Part shown: piece after piece, positions 25,197-34,624 of the stretch
How the letters are laid out: each line of letters starts with the position of its first letter
Position numbering within the stretch: the stretch's first letter is position 1
Assembly: GCF_004793475.1 (NCBI RefSeq)
Contig: NZ_SRYZ01000006.1
Coordinates: forward strand, 1 to 64,000
DNA: 64,000 bases
Direction of reading: 5' to 3'
Source: Bacteroides muris (ex Afrizal et al. 2022)
GTDB taxonomy: Bacteria > Bacteroidota > Bacteroidia > Bacteroidales > Bacteroidaceae
Program-made: the position numbers and the translations under genes
The notes under the pieces: model-generated
What the model was told of the DNA's origin: nothing
The model's database searches: none
The model's input: only the letters and a program-made list of their open reading frames with translations

Positions 25197-26549
25197 ATGA
25201 ACTGCAATAAGAATCTTTTATGGAATTATATCGGTTATGGAAGCTCTTTGTCTATAAATATATTTTTATTACCTATTATCTTGCAGTATTTAAGTGGGGA
25301 AGAGCTTGGATTATGGTATGTTTTTATGAGTGTTGGAACTTTTGTAACAATGGTTGATTTTGGTTTCTCTCCTCAAATTGCTCGTTTTGTTACTTATGCA
25401 TATGCAGGCGCTGATTCTCTTAAGAAAAGCGGAATTGTATCAGCAGTCCATACCGAAATGAATGCTGAACTATTATTGAAATTATTGATAGCATCTCGTA
25501 GGTTGTATTTATTTCTATCTTTATTTGTTTTTATTTTATTAATAACTGTAGGCTCTTATTATGTTACTGTAATTAGTAAGACTTTGCCTTATAGGCAGGT
25601 GTTATGTTCTTGGATTATTTTTTCTATAGCGTCATTCATAAATATATTGTATGGTTATTATCACGCTTTTTTTCGAGGGATAGGTGATTTTATTAGTATT
25701 AATAAAGCAATGCTGCTTTCTAAATGTACGCAAATTATTTTTGCTTATATAGGTTTGTATTTGGGATATGGACTTTTTGCAGTAGCTTTTTCTTTTTTTC
25801 TTTCAGGCGTATGCTTACGTATATATTTAGGAATTGCATTAAGTAAATTTGAAAAGGAAAGTTTTGGAACGCAGCAAAAAAATGTATTTGACATTGGAAT
25901 TTTGGATGTTATCTGGCATAATTCTTGGAGAGAGGGTATTGTAATGATCTCACGTTATCTTATTATCCAGTCTAATACAATTTTATGTTCTTTATATATT
26001 GATTTATCTGAAACGGCTGCTTATGCACTAGCAATACAAATTTTGACTATAATTTCATCAGTTTCATTGATTTATTTTACTACTAATTTACCAAAATTGA
26101 ATGCAGCGCAAGTTACGAGAGATGTAAAATTGAGAAATAGACTCTTGTTTAAAACATGGTTTATATATGTTGTCAGTTATATAATGATGTTATTATTACT
26201 TTTTATTATAGGAATCCCTATAATTGAGTATATAAAGCCTAATGTAATGTTGGGAAATTCATTGTTGTTGTTTGTTTCTTTATATGTATTTTTGGAATCT
26301 AATCAATCTTTGTTTGTTTCATATATTTCTACTTCTAATAAACTTCCATATGTTTTTCCTTACTTGATTTCTGCAATAAGTGGGGTAGGATTAGCTATAG
26401 TACTATTGGAATATACAGATTGGGGAATATGGGGAATTCTTATTGCTCATTTTGTAGTGCAGTTATGTTATAATAATTGGAAATGGCCTTGTTATGCAAT
26501 AAAAGAATCTAACATAAAGATTTCAAATGCTTGTGAATTGTTATATTGA
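25197..26549 (+). CDS. Capsule repeat-unit flippase (Wzx-like, MOP superfamily)
   Basis: A 450-residue integral membrane protein with about twelve helices. The N-terminal region 'YLSGEELGLWYVFMSVGTFV' (about 29-48) followed by 'VDFGFSPQIARFV' is typical of Wzx polysaccharide exporters. It would move the undecaprenyl-linked repeat unit across the inner membrane for polymerisation. The strongly AT-rich composition matches the flanking glycosyltransferases and suggests this block was acquired together. Confidence 0.9.
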   Translation: MNCNKNLLWNYIGYGSSLSINIFLLPIILQYLSGEELGLWYVFMSVGTFVTMVDFGFSPQIARFVTYAYAGADSLKKSGIVSAVHTEMNAELLLKLLIASRRLYLFLSLFVFILLITVGSYYVTVISKTLPYRQVLCSWIIFSIASFINILYGYYHAFFRGIGDFISINKAMLLSKCTQIIFAYIGLYLGYGLFAVAFSFFLSGVCLRIYLGIALSKFEKESFGTQQKNVFDIGILDVIWHNSWREGIVMISRYLIIQSNTILCSLYIDLSETAAYALAIQILTIISSVSLIYFTTNLPKLNAAQVTRDVKLRNRLLFKTWFIYVVSYIMMLLLLFIIGIPIIEYIKPNVMLGNSLLLFVSLYVFLESNQSLFVSYISTSNKLPYVFPYLISAISGVGLAIVLLEYTDWGIWGILIAHFVVQLCYNNWKWPCYAIKESNIKISNACELLY

Positions 26550-26571
26550 TTGTTTTAAATAGTTTTAAGAG

Positions 26572-27714
26572 ATGAAAAGTAAAGTAATATTAACAATGAT
26601 ATATGATATCAAGTTATTTCCACCAGTGATATCTATATGTAACATATTGTCGGAATTAAATTATGAAATAGTATATATCGGTGGTTGTTCGAATGTGGCC
26701 ATTGAAAGGGCATTGATAGAAAAAAATCATGTAAAATTCTATAAGACACCATTGTATGGTGGAAATGGAATGCAACGAATAATTCAACAGTGGAAATATC
26801 GAAAGCAAGTATTGAAAGTATTGAAAACTGAGTATAGCTCCAAAAATACATTTTTGTGGTTGTTACATTCTGAAACAGTCAGTCTATTTTCTGGTGTATT
26901 AGAACGTTATAATACGATATCTCATTTGTTTGAATTTAAGAATCCATCACAAAAATGGGCATACAAACTATTAAATCCTTTTTCTTCTTTTGAGGATAAT
27001 TTAAAGAAGTCGAAGAAAATTATTTGCTGTGAGTATAATAGGGCTCATATCACTAAGGCTATTTATAACTTAGAAAAATTACCTTATATATTGCCCAATA
27101 AGCCTTATAATAAACAATCGGAGGAATCGGTAGTATTGCCTCTTTCTATACAGGAAATAGTAGCAAAATACAAGAACAAGAAAATTATATTGTATCAAGG
27201 TATTTTTATTGCTGAAAGAAAAGTTGATGATTTTATAGAGGCTGTAAATTTATTGCCAAATGATTATGTCTTGTTTCTTATGGGGGGAGGAACTTCTTTA
27301 TATGATGAGTTAAAAAATAAATATCAAAGTGATAGAATAGTTTTTTTGCCATTTTTAGCCCCTCCTTTGCATTTAGAAATAACCAAATTGGCACATATAG
27401 GAATACTTGTGTATATAGTAAATGGAGTTCCTATTAATCATGCAATTAATGTATTGTATTGTGCTCCGAATAAGCTTTATGAATATTCTAAATTTGGAAT
27501 TCCAATGGTTGCCAATGATTTACCAGCATTGAATATGGCTTTTTATCAAAACAAAGCAGGGGTTTGTTTGCGGTCATTATCTGCAAAAGAAATTAGTGAA
27601 GCAATACTTAAAATTGATTCTGATTATGAGGGATATTCTCAATCATCTTATCAATTATATAATAGTATTGATATGGTTGATCTTGTAAATAGTATCGTAA
27701 GTGATGAAGGTTGA
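26572..27714 (+). CDS. Capsule glycosyltransferase (GT4-like)
   Basis: A 380-residue GT-B protein. The C-terminal domain has 'ILYQGIFIAERKVDDFIEAV' (about 204-223), 'LFLMGGGTSLYDELKNKY' and 'APNKLYEYSKFGIPMVAND' (about 300-318), the donor-binding region of GT4 enzymes. The acceptor-binding N-terminal half shows only the expected beta-alpha pattern. Its last bases overlap the next glycosyltransferase. Sugar specificity is unknown. Confidence 0.88.
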   Translation: MKSKVILTMIYDIKLFPPVISICNILSELNYEIVYIGGCSNVAIERALIEKNHVKFYKTPLYGGNGMQRIIQQWKYRKQVLKVLKTEYSSKNTFLWLLHSETVSLFSGVLERYNTISHLFEFKNPSQKWAYKLLNPFSSFEDNLKKSKKIICCEYNRAHITKAIYNLEKLPYILPNKPYNKQSEESVVLPLSIQEIVAKYKNKKIILYQGIFIAERKVDDFIEAVNLLPNDYVLFLMGGGTSLYDELKNKYQSDRIVFLPFLAPPLHLEITKLAHIGILVYIVNGVPINHAINVLYCAPNKLYEYSKFGIPMVANDLPALNMAFYQNKAGVCLRSLSAKEISEAILKIDSDYEGYSQSSYQLYNSIDMVDLVNSIVSDEG

Positions 27715-28741
27715 ACTTTGGGGAACATATCCTCCTCCAATTGGTGGAGTTTCCATTCATATATATAGATTGATTCATAATTTGCATAAATTGGATTCTT
27801 CTATAATATTGCGTAATTTTGGGAAACATGTACCTGATATTTCCTATGTAAAACGCGTGTCTTATCCTTGGATGGAGTTTCTTCTTTTACCTTTTAGAAA
27901 GAAGAAAGTGATTCATTTACATTCCAATAATCTTTCTGCATTTGCTTTATTTCTTCTGTTAGGAGGAAGACATAAGGTTGGCGTTACATTACATAATCAG
28001 AATCTGATAAGGGAAACCTCTTATATTAAAAGAAAAATTATTCAGCTTTTTCTTCAAAATGCGGCTTTTGTTATTTTAAATGATGATAATTATTCAGTAA
28101 AGTTATGTTCGTACTTTCGATGTTCAAATGATAAATTCCATATACTTCCTGCTTTTTTGCCTCCGACCCAATCCGAATATTTAGGATTAAGTAATGAAAT
28201 ACTACTTTTTAGGAAGCAACATTCTTTTTTATTTTCAGCAAATGCTTATAAGCTACGTTATGAAAATGGCATTGATATATATGGTTTTGATTTATTGATA
28301 CAGTTAGTGAGATCTTTGAAAGAGAAAGGTATTAATGTAGGGCTTGTTTTTTGTTTACCGATGATTGGAGATATGGAATATTATCAGAGATGCCTTTCTT
28401 TGATAAAAGAAATGAATATTGACGATAATATTTTAGTTGTACAAAAAGAAATGCCTAATGGATTTGAGGTTTGGAAATTATCTGATTTGTTTATCAGACC
28501 TACATATACTGATATAGAAGGCATTTCTGTAAAGGAAGCTCTGTATTGTGGTACTCCTGCTATAGCAAGTGATGTTTGCAAAAGGCCTAGTGAAGCTATT
28601 TTATTTAAAAATAGGAATTACGAAGATTTGGAGGAAAAAGTTTTAGCTTTCTATAAGAATCATAATCAATCTCAAATTAGAAATGTCTCTTTTGTGGATA
28701 GTACGGTTTCACAATTATGGGATATATACAAATCTGTATAA
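27704..28741 (+). CDS. Capsule glycosyltransferase (GT4-like)
   Basis: A 345-residue GT-B protein beginning 'KVELWGTYPPPIGGVSIHIY', the glycine-rich acceptor loop of GT4 enzymes. Near the end 'PTYTDIEGISVKEALYCGTP' (about 266-285) carries the E-x7-E motif. The ATG at 27704 overlaps the upstream gene by 11 bp; a GTG one codon earlier is also possible. AT-rich like its neighbours. Confidence 0.9.
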   Translation: MKVELWGTYPPPIGGVSIHIYRLIHNLHKLDSSIILRNFGKHVPDISYVKRVSYPWMEFLLLPFRKKKVIHLHSNNLSAFALFLLLGGRHKVGVTLHNQNLIRETSYIKRKIIQLFLQNAAFVILNDDNYSVKLCSYFRCSNDKFHILPAFLPPTQSEYLGLSNEILLFRKQHSFLFSANAYKLRYENGIDIYGFDLLIQLVRSLKEKGINVGLVFCLPMIGDMEYYQRCLSLIKEMNIDDNILVVQKEMPNGFEVWKLSDLFIRPTYTDIEGISVKEALYCGTPAIASDVCKRPSEAILFKNRNYEDLEEKVLAFYKNHNQSQIRNVSFVDSTVSQLWDIYKSV

Positions 28742-28810
28742 TAATATTATTGATTTTGCATTAAAATAGATTCTGTTGAGTATTAGAAGGTGTTATAAAG
28801 GAAATTAATC

Positions 28811-30934
28811 ATGAAGCAAATAATTCAAGATATGAAATCAGGGAGGACTGTACTTGAAGAAGTTCCGGTTCCTCAGGTAAAATCAGGTTATGTCTTGGTT
28901 AAAACATCTTGTTCTTTAGTGTCTTTAGGGACAGAACGTATGCTTGTCGAGTTTGGAAAGGCAAATTTGATAGACAAGGCTCGTCAACAGCCTGATAAAG
29001 TAAAACAAGTACTTGATAAGATAAAGACAGATGGTTTGCAACCTACATTGGAGGCGGTTTTTAATAAACTGGGACAACCGTTGCCTTTAGGGTACTGTAA
29101 TTCCGGTGTAGTGGTTGCTGTAGGAAATGGAGTTACAGAATTTAAGGTGGGCGATCGTGTAGCCTCTAATGGACAACATGCCGAGTATGTTTGTGTACCT
29201 AAAAACTTGGTAGCTAAAATACCGGAAAATGTTTCGGATGAAGAAGCTGCTTTTACTGTAATTGGGTCTATAGGTTTGCAGGGTATTCGTTTGTTGAATC
29301 CGCAACTGGGAGAAACCGTTGTTGTAATCGGGTTAGGGTTGATTGGACTGATAACGGCGCAGCTATTGAAGGCGAACGGATGTAAAGTTATAGGAGTTGA
29401 CTTTGATGAAGAAAAAGTGGAGTTGGCCCGCACGAAAGGAGTAATAGGCATAAATCCGGCAAAAGGAACAAACCCTGTGAAATATGTACTTGAAGAAACG
29501 GCTTCACATGGGGCTGATGCTGTATTGATTACCGCTTCTGCCAAAACAGATGAAGTGATTCATCAAGCGGCTGAAATGTCAAGGAAAAGAGGACGTATTG
29601 TACTTGTGGGTGTGATAGGATTGGATATTCGTAGGGATGATTTTTATAAAAAGGAGTTGTCATTCCAGGTTTCTTGTTCCTATGGTCCGGGACGTTATGA
29701 TGAAGATTACGAAAATAAAGGAATAGATTATCCGTTACCTTTTGTACGCTGGACAGAAAAAAGAAATTTCGAGACTGTTTTGCAGGCAATATCCATGGGA
29801 AATATTGATGTGAAATCATTGATTACTGAAGAAGTGGATTTGAAGGATTATGAAAAGATATATGGGGACATGCGTAAACATGGTTCTATCGCTTCTATCT
29901 TGAAATATCCCGTTGATGCAAAACGAAATACGATAGTTGAGGTTGCTTCTGCTGACTTTTCAGCAACAAAAGGACAAATAGGCATTATTGGCGCCGGAAA
30001 CTTTACATCGGCAACGATGCTGCCTGCTTTGACGAAAGCAGGAGCGCATATTCGGTATATTGCGAGTGCGCAAGGTTTGTCTGCTAAAGTTCTGGCTCAA
30101 AAGGCCGGTGCCATGAAAGCAACTTCTGATTACAAGGAAATCTTGAAAGATGAGGCTGTGGATTTGGTAATGATTACAACCCGTCATAATCTTCATGCTT
30201 CAATGGTGCTGGATGCATTACGAGCAAAGAAACATGTATTTGTAGAGAAGCCGTTGTGCTTGAATCAAACGGAATTGAATGAGATTACTGAAACTTATCG
30301 GGAAGCACAAAAGAATGGAGTAACATTGACTGTGGGATACAACCGACGTTTTTCTCCTTTCGCAGTAAAAATGAAACAGCTTGCCGGAAGCGGAGTGAAA
30401 AATATTGTGGCAACTATGAATGCCGGATTTATACCGTCTGAAGTATGGGTGCATGATTTGAAAGTAGGAGGAGGACGTATTATTGGTGAGGCTTGCCATT
30501 TTATTGATTTGTGCTCATTTTTCGCAGACAGTAAGGTTGTAGCCGTATGTATGAATGCAATGGGGGAAAATCCTGAAGAGAATACGGATAATGCGAGTAT
30601 TTTGCTAAGATATGAGAATGGGGCGAATGCCGTGATAAACTATTTTGCTAATGGTAGCAAGTCTTATTCGAAAGAGAGAATAGAAATCTATACACAAGAA
30701 AAGACGCTGGTTCTTGACAATTGGAGAGAACTGAAAGGGTATGGTTGCAAAGGATTCTCTAAAATGAAAAAAGGCATGGATAAAGGACATACTACCCAAT
30801 TTGCTTTATTGAATGATAGAATACAAAACGGAGGAGAAGCTTTAATTCCATTTGACTCTATTGTAAATACAGCCAAGGCATCGTTTGCTTGTATCGATAG
30901 CTTGAAGCAGAACAAGTGGATTGAGATTGAATAA
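28811..30934 (+). CDS. Two-domain oxidoreductase: zinc-type alcohol dehydrogenase fused to Gfo/Idh/MocA dehydrogenase
   Basis: A 707-residue fusion. Residues about 1-350 are a medium-chain dehydrogenase (GroES-like fold, then NAD motif 'GLGLIGLITAQLLKANG' at about 174-190); the usual zinc-binding Cys/His set near residue 40 is not evident. Residues about 385-700 are a Gfo/Idh/MocA dehydrogenase with 'IGIIGAGNFTSATMLPAL' (about 390-407) and the EKP motif 'HVFVEKPLC' (about 476-484). Such fusions recur in CPS and exopolysaccharide loci next to heparinase-like genes, as here, but their substrate is not known to me. It is 13 bp upstream of the heparinase-like gene. Confidence 0.92.
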   Translation: MKQIIQDMKSGRTVLEEVPVPQVKSGYVLVKTSCSLVSLGTERMLVEFGKANLIDKARQQPDKVKQVLDKIKTDGLQPTLEAVFNKLGQPLPLGYCNSGVVVAVGNGVTEFKVGDRVASNGQHAEYVCVPKNLVAKIPENVSDEEAAFTVIGSIGLQGIRLLNPQLGETVVVIGLGLIGLITAQLLKANGCKVIGVDFDEEKVELARTKGVIGINPAKGTNPVKYVLEETASHGADAVLITASAKTDEVIHQAAEMSRKRGRIVLVGVIGLDIRRDDFYKKELSFQVSCSYGPGRYDEDYENKGIDYPLPFVRWTEKRNFETVLQAISMGNIDVKSLITEEVDLKDYEKIYGDMRKHGSIASILKYPVDAKRNTIVEVASADFSATKGQIGIIGAGNFTSATMLPALTKAGAHIRYIASAQGLSAKVLAQKAGAMKATSDYKEILKDEAVDLVMITTRHNLHASMVLDALRAKKHVFVEKPLCLNQTELNEITETYREAQKNGVTLTVGYNRRFSPFAVKMKQLAGSGVKNIVATMNAGFIPSEVWVHDLKVGGGRIIGEACHFIDLCSFFADSKVVAVCMNAMGENPEENTDNASILLRYENGANAVINYFANGSKSYSKERIEIYTQEKTLVLDNWRELKGYGCKGFSKMKKGMDKGHTTQFALLNDRIQNGGEALIPFDSIVNTAKASFACIDSLKQNKWIEIE

Positions 30935-30947
30935 TTCTGTGTTCCTT

Positions 30948-32819
30948 ATGAATAAATTTCTTCTTTATTTTCAGTTATTTCATAACATGGGAATAAAGTA
31001 CTTTTTGTTTCGTATCCAGTATGAAATACGCCGTAAAGGGGGAATGTTGAAAAGAGCATACCCTATTTCTTGGGAGGATAAAGAATATTTGTCATTGGCG
31101 GATTGGAGAAAGCACGCAAAACCCTTTTTCTTTTCAAGTAGAAAGAGCGTGAAATTGACCCATACTGATAGTAGGGTACTTTCAGAGAAAGTCAATAGAA
31201 TGAAGCGCGGTGAATATTGCTTCTTTTCTGCCGTTTGGTACAACCTTGGAACGGATTATGACTGGCTGACAAACCCTGATACGAACTATAAATATAACGC
31301 GAATGTACACTGGACGACAGTAGAGGATATTGTGCCTGAAGCAGGGGATATAAAGTATGTATGGGAAAAGTCCCGTTTTTCTTTTCTCTATGACATTATC
31401 CGCTATGATCAAAAGTCTGGTGAAAATCATGCGTCTTTTGTATTTTCTCAAATAGAGGACTGGATTCATAAAAACCCGCTTAATTGTGGACCTAATTATA
31501 AATGTAGTCAGGAAATATCTTTGCGTGTATTGAATTGGTTATTCGCACTTTATTATTATAAAGATTCGGTTGAATTGACGGAAGATGTTTTTAGGTTAAT
31601 CATCCAGTCTGTTTATTGGCAAATGAAGCATGTACGTGCAAATATAAATTTTTCCCGGATTGCAGTGCGTAATAATCATGCAATAACGGAAACGTTGGCG
31701 TTGTATCTGATAGGTCTGTTATTTCCTCAATTTCCAGAATCTGGAGAGTGGAAAAAGAAAGGGAAAAAATGGTTTGAGCAGGAGATAAAATACCAGGTGG
31801 CAGAAGATGGTACTTATCTGCAATTCAGTATGAATTATCATCGGGTAGTGGTTCAGCTTTTGACATGGGCCATTACTCTGGCAGACAGAAATGGGGAGCG
31901 GTTTTGTGATGAAGTATATAAACGTGCTTATCAGTCTGTGAATTTTTTGTATCAGTGCCAGGATGATTTGACTGGCTGGCTACCTAATTATGGCTCAAAT
32001 GATGGAGCTTTGTTTTTTAAACTTAATGATTGCGATTATCGTGATTATCACCCTCAACTCGATGCGTTACATTATTTGCTTACTTCCGAACATTTGTATG
32101 ATCGGCAATATGAGGATAGAGAATGGTATTTGTGCGAGTGGAAAGCAAACCGACAGATGTATCCACCAATAAAAAAACAGTTTGGTTGCATTTCTTTTGA
32201 TAAGGGAGGATATTATTGTATTCGTGAAAAGGATACTTTTTCTTTTATCAGATGTGGAAGATATAAGGACCGACCTGCGCATGCGGATAATCTGCATTTG
32301 GATATTTGGTATCAGGGAGAAAATTATTTGTTTGATGGGGGGAGTTATAAATACAATACAACAGAGAAGTTACTTCGATATTTTATGGGTACGGAATCTC
32401 ATAATACAATAATGCTTGAAGGACATGATCAAATGTTGAAAGGATCTCGATTTATTTGGTATAATTGGTCGCAAGCAGAGTGGAGTTCGTTGAAAGAAAC
32501 AGAGGATGCCTATATATTCGAAGGAAAAGTCTCTTGTTTTACTTATTTGAATAAGGGAATGAAACATTATAGAAAGATTGTAAAATGGAAAAACACATGT
32601 AAGTGGGAGATAGAAGATTGTATAGATGGTAAACCTCAAAATATGAATATGTGTCAGTTATGGCATACAAATAAGGATAATCTTAGCTTGGAATCAAACG
32701 GTGAAACTGTTGATACAGAACAATTATGCTCTAATTATTATGGCCAAACGACTAAATGTAGGCAAATCGAATTTCAGACTAAAAATAGCTCGATAAAAAC
32801 AATCCTTCAATTTATATAA
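30948..32819 (+). CDS. Heparinase II/III-like protein
   Basis: A 623-residue protein. Residues about 40-350 would form the alpha/alpha-toroid N-terminal domain of heparinase II/III-type lyases, and the C-terminal part carries the family motif 'RPAHADNLHLDIWYQGENYL' (about 442-461). No signal peptide is seen after the ATG at 30948, so it may act in the cytoplasm or at the membrane. Known relatives cleave or modify uronic-acid polysaccharides; the repeat unit here is predicted to contain ManNAcA. Whether it is a lyase or modifies lipid-linked intermediates is unknown. A TTG-initiated longer form would overlap the upstream gene and is less likely. Confidence 0.88.
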   Translation: MNKFLLYFQLFHNMGIKYFLFRIQYEIRRKGGMLKRAYPISWEDKEYLSLADWRKHAKPFFFSSRKSVKLTHTDSRVLSEKVNRMKRGEYCFFSAVWYNLGTDYDWLTNPDTNYKYNANVHWTTVEDIVPEAGDIKYVWEKSRFSFLYDIIRYDQKSGENHASFVFSQIEDWIHKNPLNCGPNYKCSQEISLRVLNWLFALYYYKDSVELTEDVFRLIIQSVYWQMKHVRANINFSRIAVRNNHAITETLALYLIGLLFPQFPESGEWKKKGKKWFEQEIKYQVAEDGTYLQFSMNYHRVVVQLLTWAITLADRNGERFCDEVYKRAYQSVNFLYQCQDDLTGWLPNYGSNDGALFFKLNDCDYRDYHPQLDALHYLLTSEHLYDRQYEDREWYLCEWKANRQMYPPIKKQFGCISFDKGGYYCIREKDTFSFIRCGRYKDRPAHADNLHLDIWYQGENYLFDGGSYKYNTTEKLLRYFMGTESHNTIMLEGHDQMLKGSRFIWYNWSQAEWSSLKETEDAYIFEGKVSCFTYLNKGMKHYRKIVKWKNTCKWEIEDCIDGKPQNMNMCQLWHTNKDNLSLESNGETVDTEQLCSNYYGQTTKCRQIEFQTKNSSIKTILQFI

Positions 32820-32820
32820 A

Positions 32821-34038
32821 ATGAAAGTGCTTTATTTCCATCAACATTTTACCATTCCCACCCAAGCGGGGGGGACACGTTCTTATGAATTGGCAAAACA
32901 TCTGATTTCCAGAGGCCATTCTGTTTGCATGGTTTGTGGTGAAACGGCCAAGCTGGATTTGCCGAACACAACGATGAAAAATGTTCATAGAGGAATGGTC
33001 GATGGTATAGATGTGATTCAGATAGCTTTGCCTTACTCTAATAAGGATGGCATCGCCAAAAGGGCATGGACTTTCGTGAAGTTTGGATGGAAGGGTATTC
33101 AAATAGCATTGAAAGAAGATTATGATTTGTTGTTTGCAACTTCTACTCCTTTGACAGCCGGTATTCCAGGCATAGTAATGAAGTTGTTCCGGAAGAAAAA
33201 ATTTATTTTTGAAGTTCGTGACTTGTGGCCTGAATTACCTAAGGCCTTAGGTATGAAGAATCCTTTTTTATTGTGGGGGATGAATATTTTGGAGTGGTTG
33301 AGTTATCATTGCGCGGATGCTTGTGTTGGTCTTTCTCCTGGAATTTGTGAAGGAATTAAAAGAAGGAGCCAGTCGGGCAAGCGTATTTCGATGATTCCGA
33401 ACGGGTGTGATTTGGAGATATTCAAGCCATCTTCACGTGATAATCTTTCGTTGGAGGGCATTTTCGAAACAGATAAAGTGGCGGTTTTTACTGGTGCACA
33501 TGGAATTGCTAATGGTTTGGACGCAGTGTTGGATGCTGCTGCAGTGCTGAAGGCAAAGCAACGGACGGATATTGTGTTGGCATTTATAGGAGACGGTAAA
33601 ATGAAACCGCATTTGATGGAACGAGCTCGAAAAGAGCAATTGGATAATTGTCGTTTTTATAATCCGATGCCTAAGAAGGAACTAAATAAAGTTGTTGCAT
33701 CAGCAGATTTGGGTTTGATGGTATTAGCTGATGTTCCGGCTTTTTACTATGGAACTTCACCTAATAAGTTTTTTGATTATATATCTTCAGGATTGGCTGT
33801 CTTAAACAATTATCCAGGTTGGCTTGCTGATATGATTCAAGAAAATAAGTTAGGGATTGTTGTTCCTCCCAAGGATGCAAATGCTTTTGCCGAAGGCTTG
33901 ATTTCTTTATTGGACGATGATACATACAGAGCAGAGTGTGGGCAAAGAGCTCGGGCATTTGCAGAAGCTAATTTCTCAAGGAAATTGTTGGCGGATAAAT
34001 TTGTTTCTTTTTTAGAGGAAGTGATTTCTTTTGTATAA
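32821..34038 (+). CDS. WbuB-like GT4 glycosyltransferase
   Basis: A 405-residue GT4 enzyme: N-terminal 'HFTIPTQAGGTRSYELAKHL' (about 9-28), central 'FEVRDLWPELPKALG' (about 131-145), 'MIPNGCDLEIFKP' (about 191-203) and donor-site 'SPNKFFDYISSGLAVL' (about 310-325). This resembles WbuB-type transferases that add the second sugar onto the lipid-linked initiating sugar. It begins 1 bp after the heparinase-like stop. It is followed by a 149-bp gap, the largest within the operon after the upxY-upxZ gap, which contains an internal promoter. Confidence 0.93.
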   Translation: MKVLYFHQHFTIPTQAGGTRSYELAKHLISRGHSVCMVCGETAKLDLPNTTMKNVHRGMVDGIDVIQIALPYSNKDGIAKRAWTFVKFGWKGIQIALKEDYDLLFATSTPLTAGIPGIVMKLFRKKKFIFEVRDLWPELPKALGMKNPFLLWGMNILEWLSYHCADACVGLSPGICEGIKRRSQSGKRISMIPNGCDLEIFKPSSRDNLSLEGIFETDKVAVFTGAHGIANGLDAVLDAAAVLKAKQRTDIVLAFIGDGKMKPHLMERARKEQLDNCRFYNPMPKKELNKVVASADLGLMVLADVPAFYYGTSPNKFFDYISSGLAVLNNYPGWLADMIQENKLGIVVPPKDANAFAEGLISLLDDDTYRAECGQRARAFAEANFSRKLLADKFVSFLEEVISFV

Positions 34039-34103
34039 AAATCATTGTTGATAACCAATAATATAGCAAAAGGTTAAATAATCAATGTTTTGCCGGTATT
34101 TAT

Positions 34104-34134
34104 ATTGACTATTTATAGTCTATTGTTATATTTG
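34104..34134 (+). promoter_or_regulatory. Internal promoter in front of the two-gene cassette
   Basis: TATATTTG (34127-34134) matches TAnnTTTG, and ATTG at 34104-34107 gives a -33 TTG with 19-bp spacing. It lies 53 bp before the ATG at 34188 and would drive the cassette regardless of the phase of the invertible promoter. Confidence 0.6.
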
Positions 34135-34187
34135 CAAAATCAATTATTTAACAAAATCTAATTGGTATTAGAAAGGGAAGATATATA

Positions 34188-34619
34188 ATGTGTTGTGTTG
34201 AAGTCATTAAAGATAATATTGTTGCTATTCAAACGGAATCGGCAATGAATAAAAAGGCTATGGATAAGGCTATTGATACTTATTTGGATATAATTTTAGA
34301 TATTCAGAAAAACATACGTAGTTTGAATAAATCTATAGCTGAACTTTATGATTTGATTCATGATAATTTCTCTCAATTAACAAAAGAAGACTATTCTCAG
34401 ATAGCTGATATGTATAAAAAGCTAATTCGGAATCTGATTGGATTATATACAACTTATCGAACATCCCATTTTTATTCCGGTATAAAAACCGATTTGAAGA
34501 ATTTTAAAAATGGCATTGATGATTTGCAGGAGATAGGGAAGGATATTAGAATATTTATTGTTTCACTTCCTCAAAATAATGATTATAGGGATTTGGTTGG
34601 TTTAATCAATAGCTTATAA
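34188..34619 (+). CDS. Helical protein of unknown function, first gene of a toxin-antitoxin-like pair
   Basis: A 143-residue protein that I do not recognise. It is highly helical and charged, with heptad-like stretches at about 20-60 and 75-125 suggesting a coiled-coil or helical bundle. No helix-turn-helix, signal peptide or membrane segment is evident. It is followed after only 5 bp by a RelE/HigB-like gene, and both are preceded by a private promoter, so it would be the antitoxin if this is a toxin-antitoxin pair. It does not look like a capsule gene. Confidence 0.65.
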   Translation: MCCVEVIKDNIVAIQTESAMNKKAMDKAIDTYLDIILDIQKNIRSLNKSIAELYDLIHDNFSQLTKEDYSQIADMYKKLIRNLIGLYTTYRTSHFYSGIKTDLKNFKNGIDDLQEIGKDIRIFIVSLPQNNDYRDLVGLINSL

Positions 34620-34624
34620 TTGTT

